Source: Silvanigrella aquatica
GTDB taxonomy: Bacteria > Bdellovibrionota_B > Oligoflexia > Silvanigrellales > Silvanigrellaceae
Assembly: GCF_001907975.1 (NCBI RefSeq)
Contig: NZ_CP017834.1
Coordinates: 2,864,987-2,928,986 of the forward strand
Direction: 5' to 3'
DNA: 64,000 bases
How positions within the stretch are numbered: position 1 is the stretch's first letter; every line of letters begins with the position of its first letter. Both the position numbers and the translations under genes were made by a program. The notes under the pieces were generated by a model. It saw nothing but the letters and a program-made list of their open reading frames with translations, did no database searches and had not been told where the DNA came from. Shown here one piece after another: positions 19,084 through 27,262 of the stretch.

Positions 19084-19134
19084 ATTTAATAAATTTCTTT
19101 CTATAGTTTTTATTTAAATTGAAATAAAATATAA

Positions 19135-19560
19135 TTACTTAATTTTTACATAATTAGAACATCTTTTTGACTCATTGCAAATCATCATATCATTATTTTT
19201 AATTTTTACCTGAAAAAATAAGGGATGATTTAAGTGTTCTAAATTTACTTCTAAATCATAAAAAACCCATTCGTTTTGAAAATATAAATTCTTTATCTTA
19301 TAATTTCCTTTAGTTTGTATATCATTCCATTGACCAGATTTATTTTTGCATCTATAGTCAGAATAATATTCTATATAAGTTTCAATCTGATTATTTTTTT
19401 TAAAGTTATAGTTATAATTTCCATAGAAAAGATTATCACCATAGCTACTGCAATAAGTACCTCTCCAATTCGATTCTTCTATTTCTGAAATGTCGAAATT
19501 ATTTGCATAAATTTTCATAAAAATCAGAGACAATAATGTAACTATTACTCTTAAAGCCAT
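19135..19560 (-). CDS. Small secreted hypothetical protein
   Basis: A 141-aa protein with an N-terminal signal peptide (MALRVIVTLLSLIFMKIYA) and an aromatic- and Tyr/Asn-rich mature part of beta character. Two Cys pairs (near residues 37/75 and 129/133) could form disulfides. No family recognised. It is transcribed toward the SulP operon, separated by about 50 bases, and has its own upstream region of 380 bases. Confidence 0.6.
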   Translation of the reverse strand: MALRVIVTLLSLIFMKIYANNFDISEIEESNWRGTYCSSYGDNLFYGNYNYNFKKNNQIETYIEYYSDYRCKNKSGQWNDIQTKGNYKIKNLYFQNEWVFYDLEVNLEHLNHPLFFQVKIKNNDMMICNESKRCSNYVKIK

Positions 19561-19941
19561 AATATACCTCTTTTATTAATTAAATTTTTACATTTAAAAA
19601 ATATACTTAAAATTTTTAACAGTCAATATTATTATTTAATTATTTATGTTTGATAAATTATAAATTCCATATCTAATATAAATGGATTAAGTTAGAAATC
19701 ATTTATATTATTTAAATATTTTTTTATAAATATTTAAATAATCATTAAAGAAGAATACGTGTTATTCATTTTTTTGACACTCATCATTTGACATCTATAA
19801 AAGTAAAAACAAGAATACCTACAGCAACAATTTCAATTTTCTCAAACAGTTTCATTGAGAGTATATCTTTAAAATTATTAATTATATACTTTTTACTAGT
19901 AAATTAGACATAATTATTCTTTATCAATTTTAGGAGAATAT
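19561..19941. other. Intergenic region with a 15-bp perfect inverted repeat
   Basis: An AT-rich gap of 381 bases between divergent small secreted-protein genes. No gene is supported. It holds a perfect inverted repeat of 15 bp with a 6-base loop (19707-19721 / 19728-19742), made almost only of A and T. It may be a regulatory site or DNA-structure element for the divergent genes. Confidence 0.55.
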
Positions 19942-20382
19942 ATGAAAAAATTAATTCAAGTTTTAACTTTTGGCGTAATAAGTACCCACTTATTAGCATT
20001 TTCTTCTGAAAGTTCGACAAAATGGAAATTAAAAAATAACTCAAAAGAAGATATTACTCTTTCATGTAAAAACGCCACAGAAGAAAAATCAAACATCTCA
20101 ATGACCTCACGTCCTATTAAACCCGGAAAGACCGAAACATTTGATTGGGGTGATAATTATTACAATGATGGTCTTGGCTTAAACGCCGGTAAATGGTCTT
20201 GTATAACAAAAAATAAAACAAATCTTCCTACTGAATTCGATCAATTTTCAAGTGACTGGGGAGAAAATATTTCACTAGTAATAAATTCAGCAGATGGAAA
20301 ATTAAAACTTATAAAAGTAGAAAAAAAAGACCCCTCAATAGCTGTTAAAAAAGAAGAAATTAAGGATAATAGCGTTGAATAA
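19942..20382 (+). CDS. Secreted hypothetical protein
   Basis: A 146-aa protein with a signal peptide (MKKLIQVLTFGVISTHLLAFS, cleavage near residue 21). The mature part has a repeated beta-type pattern (STKWKLKNNSKEDITLSCKN, a short NNS turn, WSCITKN) and two Cys (about 48 and 93). The C-terminus is Lys/Glu-rich. A TTAGGAG site lies 6 bases before the ATG. No family recognised. An AT palindrome follows between it and the convergent porin gene. Confidence 0.65.
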   Translation: MKKLIQVLTFGVISTHLLAFSSESSTKWKLKNNSKEDITLSCKNATEEKSNISMTSRPIKPGKTETFDWGDNYYNDGLGLNAGKWSCITKNKTNLPTEFDQFSSDWGENISLVINSADGKLKLIKVEKKDPSIAVKKEEIKDNSVE

Positions 20383-20396
20383 TTTTTCAAATTTTT

Positions 20397-20416
20397 AATT
20401 TTAATTAATTAAAATT
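20397..20416. repeat. 20-bp AT palindrome between convergent genes
   Basis: A perfect 20-base palindrome of AATTTTAATT arms lies 15 bases past the secreted-protein stop and 4 bases before the porin stop. It could act as a weak terminator, but it has no G/C pairs and no clear U-tract. Confidence 0.45.
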
Positions 20417-20419
20417 ACG

Positions 20420-21859
20420 CTAAAAATTAAAGTAAATACCAGTTTGAGTGGTTAATAATTGATCGGTTTTTGAGCCATCGGAAAAAGTTTTTACTTTCCA
20501 ATCATAATGTCCATAACTAATGCTTGTATAAATATATTTTGTCGTTTTTAATTGTTTATCAAAGGCATACTTTAGAATAGGTGTTATTACAAAAGAGTTA
20601 GCATCGTTGGCAATCAATTTTTTAGAAACATAATTATAATTTGTATCTAATCCTAATTGTAAATAATTTGTAAAATAAAAAACCGGTTGTATTGCAATAC
20701 TCACACGATTTATTGTTCGAGAAGAGCTGTTACTATCAGGAATTAAAGATTTTCTATCACTTGAAATCATTAATACAGGCAAGCTAGATGCATACGTATT
20801 ATTTAATAACACAATTCCTGTGAGCAAACCACCTCTGCGGTTTATATAATATTCAGAAGAATCAGCAAAACCAATGGTATTTTGGGGATAATTAGGGGGA
20901 ATGCGTCCTTCTCCATAATAAGATCCATTTTGCGTATTATTATCTGGAGTCGCTGTTTTATCTGCTGGCAAGGATTCAAACCAGATTGTCGTTGTTCCCT
21001 TTAAACCATCCGAAATAGGTCTCGAAAAAATTCCTCCCGCAATAAATGAAGAACTCGTTGTCACGGTATTTTTTTGAACACCTTGAGGATTGCTTGTTGA
21101 GCGACTTTCATAAGCTCGCAAAGTCAATATAGGCTGAAAAATTTTTCCCTCAGATAATAAAAATTTTCCGGAGAGAAATGCTGTAAAAATATAATCATCA
21201 TTTTGAAATAATTTTGGTTTTCCTAATGAATCAAGTATTGTTACATTATTTTGATCTGTCCCCGTCGTAAATACTGTTTCTTTATTGACTGAAAAAGAGG
21301 CTTGAAAAACATCTGAAGAATAACCAAAACCTTGCAATTCAATCTGATTAAAAGGATTTTCCTTTTGAAATAAATAAATTTCATCAAATTCAAATGTTCT
21401 TCTTCCCAACCAAATAGAAAATCCTTTATTTTGAAAAGGAATTTCTATATATAAATCCCTAAATAATAATTCTTTTTGCGAATAATCTTTTGGATAAAGA
21501 TTATATTGAATAGGATTTTGCCAAAAATAATCGACGCGCGTTTTCAAAGAACCTATATCTTTAATTTCCAATCCCAAACGTGCGGATAAGAAATCAACAC
21601 TATAAGCAGCCGCACTTGATGCTTGATTCTCTAAATTCTGATTTGGGATACTATTAATAGAGAAATAATCAGAGGCTGTCTTGAGCGAACCTCTTATCAC
21701 ACTTCCATACGTTAATTTGTAATTATCAGTTATATATGCCGTTTCTTCAGAAAAAGCGGGATGCACCGAAAAAAAAGCCATTGTTCCGGCTATAATACAA
21801 TAAAAACCGCGCGATTTTCTAAATAAACTCTCTTCAATACAACGATTTATAAAAAACAA
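20420..21859 (-). CDS. Outer-membrane porin, carbohydrate-porin-like
   Basis: A 479-aa beta-barrel protein: signal peptide ending near HPAFS (about residue 35), many alternating aromatic/Gly strands and a C-terminal phenylalanine (GIYFNF), the usual outer-membrane insertion signal. The sequence (LGRRTFEFDEIYLF, RGSLKTASDYF) resembles LamB/OprB-type porins, but substrate specificity cannot be read. The frame opens with TTG at 21859 with GGGATGA upstream; no better ATG keeps the signal peptide, so the start is uncertain. Confidence 0.75.
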   Translation of the reverse strand: MFFINRCIEESLFRKSRGFYCIIAGTMAFFSVHPAFSEETAYITDNYKLTYGSVIRGSLKTASDYFSINSIPNQNLENQASSAAAYSVDFLSARLGLEIKDIGSLKTRVDYFWQNPIQYNLYPKDYSQKELLFRDLYIEIPFQNKGFSIWLGRRTFEFDEIYLFQKENPFNQIELQGFGYSSDVFQASFSVNKETVFTTGTDQNNVTILDSLGKPKLFQNDDYIFTAFLSGKFLLSEGKIFQPILTLRAYESRSTSNPQGVQKNTVTTSSSFIAGGIFSRPISDGLKGTTTIWFESLPADKTATPDNNTQNGSYYGEGRIPPNYPQNTIGFADSSEYYINRRGGLLTGIVLLNNTYASSLPVLMISSDRKSLIPDSNSSSRTINRVSIAIQPVFYFTNYLQLGLDTNYNYVSKKLIANDANSFVITPILKYAFDKQLKTTKYIYTSISYGHYDWKVKTFSDGSKTDQLLTTQTGIYFNF

Positions 21860-21915
21860 ATTGATTCATCCCATATTTATATATGATAATACTCAAAATA
21901 CTCAATCAAGCCCCC

Positions 21916-21943
21916 TTGACCGAGTAACTTCAGATACTATGCT
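21916..21943 (+). promoter_or_regulatory. Sigma-70-type promoter of the NifU-like/apbC operon
   Basis: TTGACC (21916-21921) and TATGCT (21938-21943) are 16 bases apart, 60 bases before the start codon of the NifU-like gene. No IscR-like site was recognised near it. Confidence 0.6.
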
Positions 21944-22002
21944 TATATAGAAACAATTATCAACCGCACAAGAGGTTGAAATATTTTGAAAGGTTCTTAT
22001 AA

Positions 22003-22227
22003 ATGATTGCAAAGATTAAAGAAATTATTGAACAACAAATTAGACCTGCCCTTCAATCGGATGGTGGAGATATAGAACTTGTTGATGTTGAAGACGGCAT
22101 TGTCAAAGTAAGACTTGTAGGTGCTTGTTCCCATTGTCCTTCTAGTGCAATGACCTTATATCAAGGAGTTGAAAAAATGCTTATGGATCAAATGCCTGAA
22201 GTAAAAGGCATTGAGCAAGTTTGGTAA
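22003..22227 (+). CDS. NifU C-terminal-domain Fe-S scaffold protein
   Basis: A 74-aa stand-alone NifU-C (Nfu-type) domain. It carries LRPALQSDGGDIELVDVEDG and the Cys pair GACSHCPSS, which binds a [4Fe-4S] cluster for transfer to target proteins. An AAAGG site precedes the ATG. It lies 6 bases before apbC; the pair forms a small Fe-S assembly/transfer operon. The full NifU N-terminal and ferredoxin domains are absent, as in Nfu-only proteins. Confidence 0.92.
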   Translation: MIAKIKEIIEQQIRPALQSDGGDIELVDVEDGIVKVRLVGACSHCPSSAMTLYQGVEKMLMDQMPEVKGIEQVW

Positions 22228-22233
22228 TTTATA

Positions 22234-23382
22234 ATGGAAAAAACAAATAAAATCACAAAAGAGGCTATTCAAAAGCTTGAATCCTTACTGACAGATATTG
22301 TTTTAAATTCACTAGGTACCGTCTCCTGGTCAGAGAGGGTTCATGCCGTTGAGGAAGATTCTGGGAACTTCAAAATTCGCTTTTATTCCGATGGGTTAAA
22401 CTTATCCGCTAAAACGGGTATTGAAGAATTCATTCGCTTACATTTAACATCTCAGAATATTTCGAATTTTTCAGTTTATTTTGAAAGAAAAGAAAAGCCC
22501 GCCCCTTCCCCCTCTGCGGATAAAACAAATCCACAACAGCAACCACAGGAAACTCATTCTCATCAAGCTGCCCCTCCTAAATCTGCTGATATGCGCCCCC
22601 CTTCAGGCAAACGCCCTATCACTGGTGTGGATAGAATTATTGCGGTAGCAAGCGGAAAAGGTGGCGTAGGCAAAAGTACTGTGAGTGTGAATTTAGCTCT
22701 AGCACTACATAACCAAGGTTATAAAGTGGGTATTCTCGACGCCGATATTTATGGACCTAGCGTGCCGACAATGCTGAATGTTCACCAAGATCCCCTCGTC
22801 AATGAAAATAATAAAATCATTCCTCCCGAAGCCTATGGCTTAAAAGTCATGTCATTTGGTTTTTTTGCACCCGAAGAAACCGCAGTAATATGGCGCGGCC
22901 CCATGATTATGAAAGCCTTGCAACAATTTTTTTGGGATGTGGAATGGGGAAAACTCGATTTTCTCATTATCGATTTACCTCCAGGAACAGGCGATGCCCA
23001 ACTTACGCTTGTACAAAGCATTCCTATTACAGGCTCCGTCATTGTGACAACGCCGCAAAACGTAGCACTTCTCGACGCAGTTAAAGGAATTGCTATGTTC
23101 CGTAAAACAGAAGTGCCTATTTTGGGCGTTGTCGAAAACATGTCCACTTTTACATGTCCTTCTTGCGGAACGGAAACTCACATTTTTGGCACAGGTGGTG
23201 CCGATCGCGTGTCTGAAAAATTTGAAGTGCCCCTACTAGGACATATCCCACTTATTCCAGAAATTCGTGAATCGGGCGACGCCGGTGAACCTCTGACCTC
23301 AAAACACAATCATAACGTGCGCATCCGTTTTGCCGAAATTGCCGAAAAAGTAGTTAAAAACGCAATTTCTCTTTCAAAATAA
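22234..23382 (+). CDS. apbC: Mrp/NBP35-family Fe-S carrier ATPase
   Basis: A 382-aa P-loop protein that transfers Fe-S clusters. It has an N-terminal DUF59 (MIP18-like) domain (about 1-85), a Pro/Gln linker (about 90-125), then the deviant Walker A ASGKGGVGKSTVSVNLALAL, the ILDADIYGPSVPTML motif, WRGPMIMKALQQFFWDVEWG, DLPPGTGDAQL and the C-terminal Cys pair in TCPSCGTETHIFG. Full length for the family. Cotranscribed with the NifU-like scaffold 6 bases upstream, which is a natural cluster donor. Confidence 0.95.
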   Translation: MEKTNKITKEAIQKLESLLTDIVLNSLGTVSWSERVHAVEEDSGNFKIRFYSDGLNLSAKTGIEEFIRLHLTSQNISNFSVYFERKEKPAPSPSADKTNPQQQPQETHSHQAAPPKSADMRPPSGKRPITGVDRIIAVASGKGGVGKSTVSVNLALALHNQGYKVGILDADIYGPSVPTMLNVHQDPLVNENNKIIPPEAYGLKVMSFGFFAPEETAVIWRGPMIMKALQQFFWDVEWGKLDFLIIDLPPGTGDAQLTLVQSIPITGSVIVTTPQNVALLDAVKGIAMFRKTEVPILGVVENMSTFTCPSCGTETHIFGTGGADRVSEKFEVPLLGHIPLIPEIRESGDAGEPLTSKHNHNVRIRFAEIAEKVVKNAISLSK

Positions 23383-23578
23383 ATCATTTTATCCTCAAAA
23401 AAATTTTCTAAAATATAATATTATTGTTAAAAAATATACTTAATATAAAGAGAAAACATTTTTTATAATTGAATATATATTTGACAAATAAAATATTTTA
23501 ATATAATTAATAGTGAATATTTGAGTACAATGCTAAGCGAGAGTTCAAATATACCTCCAATTAATATTGCTAAAAAAT

Positions 23579-24712
23579 TCAGCTAACCCTTGATGCTTTC
23601 ATCATAGATTGGTTTGTATTACTTTTTTGTTGCTTTAGCTGAAATGAAAGTATGGCTTCAAACAATCTTTTTGATAAATTAGGATTTTCAAACTCAACAC
23701 CAACGCACCATTCACCTGACTCAGAACTTGTCCAAGCAACTTTACCAGTTAATGACTGAATACGATCTTCAAAATCTTTTTCTGTTGCTTTTTTCTTAGT
23801 TGCCGAGGTTAATGTAGAAAGAACAGGAGCATTTTTTTGTCCTGCTTTTGCTGCTGTTTTTTTCTTAGAACTTGTTTCAAGTAAAGGACTTTTTTCTTGA
23901 TTATTAATTATAAAAAGAGCTTTAGTTATTTCTGCAATACTTCCATTTTCAATATCGGTGGGAGAAGGTAACTTCAACGTAACAGAGCTCCCTGAAGAAA
24001 TAAATTCCATACTCGCCAACAAATGCTTCCAATCTGTCAATCCCGCTTTGTTATTTTTACTTGGTTTTAATTTTACACCACTTAGAGAACAATCTTCCAC
24101 AACACCACAAAAATAGATCGGCACAGATTTATTTGCCGTTTTTTTAATGCTCTTATTTTTTATTATTTGAGAGTTTTTATCCTCTTTTTTACTTATTGTT
24201 TGTGATTCCTTAGAAGTACTTTTTTTAACTTTTATTGCAGAAACAATCTGCTGATAAGCTTCCACACTTTCATTTTCAAGCAAGATTTCAGCAAAAACAG
24301 GCAAATGACAGGACACGCGCTTTTCTGTTCGTACCTTGCCGTCACAAAATCTTTGAGCAACCGCAATCACCACTTCGGGATTCACGGGTTTCTTTAACCA
24401 GCTCTGACAGTCAGCATACTGCTTTAATAAGGTTTCAATTGTCTTTGCAACCTCAGGTCTATCAAATGCAGTAATCAAAACAGGGATAGTGTATAATTTT
24501 TTTAATCTGACAGCAGTTTGCGCACCATCGGCATCGGGTAGGTCATAATCAATAATAAAGGCATCTACGCCTTCGTTTTGCTTAGCAAGCTCTAAAGCCT
24601 CAGAAGAGCTTCTTGCGACAAGAACTTGAACTCCTGGGTAGTGATCCTTAAAGACTTCACTGGTCATAACAAGACTGGCTTTGCTTGAATCTGCAATTAA
24701 AATTTTTTTCAC
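23579..24712 (-). CDS. Response-regulator receiver with C-terminal PilZ-like domain
   Basis: A 377-aa signalling protein. Residues 1-121 are a receiver: acidic pocket near Asp8, phospho-acceptor Asp55 (FIIDYDLPDADG), Thr81 and Lys108 (LKKPVN). From residue 125 follows a PilZ-like domain with the c-di-GMP motif RxxxR (128-132, RTEKR) and D-x-S-x-x-G (DCSLSG). Between them and the C-terminal VGVEFENP strand lie Lys/Ser-rich low-complexity inserts. Both input (phosphorylation) and c-di-GMP binding look possible. No histidine kinase is adjacent. Confidence 0.8.
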   Translation of the reverse strand: MKKILIADSSKASLVMTSEVFKDHYPGVQVLVARSSSEALELAKQNEGVDAFIIDYDLPDADGAQTAVRLKKLYTIPVLITAFDRPEVAKTIETLLKQYADCQSWLKKPVNPEVVIAVAQRFCDGKVRTEKRVSCHLPVFAEILLENESVEAYQQIVSAIKVKKSTSKESQTISKKEDKNSQIIKNKSIKKTANKSVPIYFCGVVEDCSLSGVKLKPSKNNKAGLTDWKHLLASMEFISSGSSVTLKLPSPTDIENGSIAEITKALFIINNQEKSPLLETSSKKKTAAKAGQKNAPVLSTLTSATKKKATEKDFEDRIQSLTGKVAWTSSESGEWCVGVEFENPNLSKRLFEAILSFQLKQQKSNTNQSMMKASRVS

Positions 24713-24929
24713 AAATTAACCCCTCAGCAAATACCAGCCCTTTTTTTAATTATAAATAAAGAGCATTGGCGTTATTTTTTAATCAAGATAGTCACATAAA
24801 ATGATACGCTGTAAAATTGCAGTTTTGGGAGAGACAAAAAGAAGGAGTAAGGAAACCAACTTTGACGGTAGGAAAAATATTCGTCTTCAAAAATTTAAAA
24901 TAAAAAATAAATTTATCGAATATTAAATA

Positions 24930-27059
24930 TTAATTTTCAATTAGATTATTTATTTTTTTATACTCCTGAATATATTGTTCAAGAGAGCCTCCTTTAGCAT
25001 TCCAATCAAAAGATTTAGCTTCCTGTATCAATTTTATTTGAATACGTGTTTTTTCTTTTTGATTTAATTTATTCCATTCATTTAAAAAATGAGTAATGGA
25101 TTGATTCATATTATCAAAGGTCAAATTAGAATTATTTTCAACTCTCTCAAAAGGAACACATGTAAAGTTATTAATATCATTTATAATGTTAGTTGAGTTT
25201 AAATAGCCATATGGTTTTGTACATTGATCTTTTAATCCCTGCAAATACGATGAAATAACAATGCTTCCCATGCTTAAAGCTTCAATAGGGACTAATCCCG
25301 CAGCTTCTTGAATAGAGGGTACTATAGTAAAGTCCGAAGCAAAACGTATTATTTTTCCTTTAGATACGCCAGATTCACTCATTATTTCCAATTGATCATT
25401 CTCATAATTTGTATATATTTTTATAAGATTATGATAAATTGGATCTTTACTTATATTTATTAACTCTTTTATAATTTGCGGTATTATTTTGCCTCCATAA
25501 TTACCCATAATAACAATTTGACCACCTTTATTCAGAACAATGTCTTTTGCAAAACTAACTAAAACATCCAAACCCTTTTCAACTACAAATCTTCCTACAA
25601 ATAAATATAAAGGCTTTTTATTTGAACCAATAATACGTTTGTTAAAAAGCATTATTTTTGCTTCGCGTTTTTTTGATTCATAATTAGAATAATCTTCTTC
25701 AACAGATAATTTTCCTAATACTAAATTACTTTTAACATCATAATTATCAAAAAATATGCCATTATTTATTCCTATATATAAATTATTATTTTTCATCATT
25801 TTTAATAATTCGGCAATCTCATTATTTTTCCAGAATTTATTCTTGATTGTTTCATTCATCATTGTTTTTGAAACAATATTTACTACATTAGAATTCTTAA
25901 TCAACTCAATCAATAAATTTACTTCCTTAATTTTTTCTTTACTCAACAAACCACTTCTCTTATAGAATTGAGATGATATAGATAATTTTGTTTCATTTGT
26001 ATCATGCAGAGTTGATATAATCCCTATTTTTTTAATTCCTAAAGCATTCCTCTTTATGTTAAATTTTTGTATAATAAGCGAATTTACTAACGCAAGATTT
26101 CTACCATTTACATGTATAATATCTATATTATCATCATTATTTAAGCCGTGATATAAGACAGAAAATGAAGCTGATGCCGTAGAAAAATAAACCCATCCAT
26201 CATTGCTTCCTGCAATATGATATAATTTTGCTTGTTCTTCAACATCAAATATTTCCCATCCTTTTTTATCCTTATTATTAGAATAATTGAAATCAGGTTG
26301 AATAAAATACTGTACTATTTTATTCTCTTCCAATTGATAAATTGAGCTCATAACAATTTTTCCATCAATATAGCTTGGCACAAATCCAATAAAATTTACT
26401 TTTTCTAAATATTTTACCTTTAAAAAATCATAAAAAGGAGTTAATAATCTTCCTTCAAATATATTTTCAGATTTATTAAAATTATTTATTTTTTCTGCCT
26501 TTGTTAAACCCGTTAAATATTCAGCAATCCCTCCGACACGAGCATTTGGCGCTTCAAATGAAATATGTAAAACAACTATTTTATTATTGCTTTTATGAAA
26601 ATAATTTTCTTTTTGAATTTTTGAATTATTTAAATATAATTCTCCATTGCATTCAATTGTACATTTTAAATTATAAAAAGCAGATTTATTAAAACTATTA
26701 TTTTTAATGAATTGCAATTTATTAAAAATTGATATTTTTTTCTCCCGATCATTTAATGAAGAATATCTTCTAATAATAATATCTTTTACTTCAAATGCAA
26801 TTTTAGCATAAAGAAATGATTCATTACGTTTTTCAAAAATTTGATGATAAAATGTAAATAAATAATTATCATCAAATTGAATAAAAATTGCTTCATCAAC
26901 TTTTAATAATTTTTCATTATTCTTGACTTTATCTGAAATAATTTGAAGCATATATTTTATACCATCTATATCATTATTTTTACCACATGAAAAAATAAGA
27001 AAAATGGATAACAAAAATATTTTAAATAAATTTTGAGAAAAAAAATTAAAAATTTTCAT
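24930..27059 (-). CDS. Lipoprotein with glycogen-synthase-like glycosyltransferase domain
   Basis: A 709-aa protein. It opens with a signal peptide and lipobox (LIFSC, Cys25), then about 150 aa of unclear fold, then a GT-B glycosyltransferase: VLHISFEAPNARVGGIAEYLTGL (synthase-type nucleotide-loop), YIGINNGIFF, LYLFVGRFVVEKGLDV and the EX7E motif (Glu585-Glu593, EAAGLVPIE). These are shared with starch/glycogen synthases and GT4 enzymes. It is a divergent paralogue of the 27263-29506 gene, with the same layout. Export of such a domain is odd because sugar nucleotides are cytoplasmic. Confidence 0.72.
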   Translation of the reverse strand: MKIFNFFSQNLFKIFLLSIFLIFSCGKNNDIDGIKYMLQIISDKVKNNEKLLKVDEAIFIQFDDNYLFTFYHQIFEKRNESFLYAKIAFEVKDIIIRRYSSLNDREKKISIFNKLQFIKNNSFNKSAFYNLKCTIECNGELYLNNSKIQKENYFHKSNNKIVVLHISFEAPNARVGGIAEYLTGLTKAEKINNFNKSENIFEGRLLTPFYDFLKVKYLEKVNFIGFVPSYIDGKIVMSSIYQLEENKIVQYFIQPDFNYSNNKDKKGWEIFDVEEQAKLYHIAGSNDGWVYFSTASASFSVLYHGLNNDDNIDIIHVNGRNLALVNSLIIQKFNIKRNALGIKKIGIISTLHDTNETKLSISSQFYKRSGLLSKEKIKEVNLLIELIKNSNVVNIVSKTMMNETIKNKFWKNNEIAELLKMMKNNNLYIGINNGIFFDNYDVKSNLVLGKLSVEEDYSNYESKKREAKIMLFNKRIIGSNKKPLYLFVGRFVVEKGLDVLVSFAKDIVLNKGGQIVIMGNYGGKIIPQIIKELINISKDPIYHNLIKIYTNYENDQLEIMSESGVSKGKIIRFASDFTIVPSIQEAAGLVPIEALSMGSIVISSYLQGLKDQCTKPYGYLNSTNIINDINNFTCVPFERVENNSNLTFDNMNQSITHFLNEWNKLNQKEKTRIQIKLIQEAKSFDWNAKGGSLEQYIQEYKKINNLIEN

Positions 27060-27262
27060 TTTAAATTAATTCCATATTAAAAAGAATTTATTTAATTTAT
27101 TATATATTTAATAAAAAAATTATTTATTTTAAAAAAAGTCAAATAATTGACAAAAAAAAATTCTTGTTTTAAAAAATTTAATATATTGAAAATTTTTTAA
27201 ATATAGATAAAATTTAAATATTGTCTATATTTAAAAAAATTGAGCTCAATAAGGGTTTTAAT

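Noticed and set aside
20397-20416. Palindrome as a true Rho-independent terminator
   Set aside because: It has no G/C pairs and no clean U-tract; kept only as a repeat.
21781-21859. Internal ATG at 21781 as the porin start
   Set aside because: It would leave a signal peptide of about ten residues, too short for export, so the TTG upstream was kept.
24801-24929. 42-codon open frame on + strand
   Set aside because: No Shine-Dalgarno and no promoter-like sequence, and it sits in an AT-rich gap between divergent or unrelated genes; probably chance.
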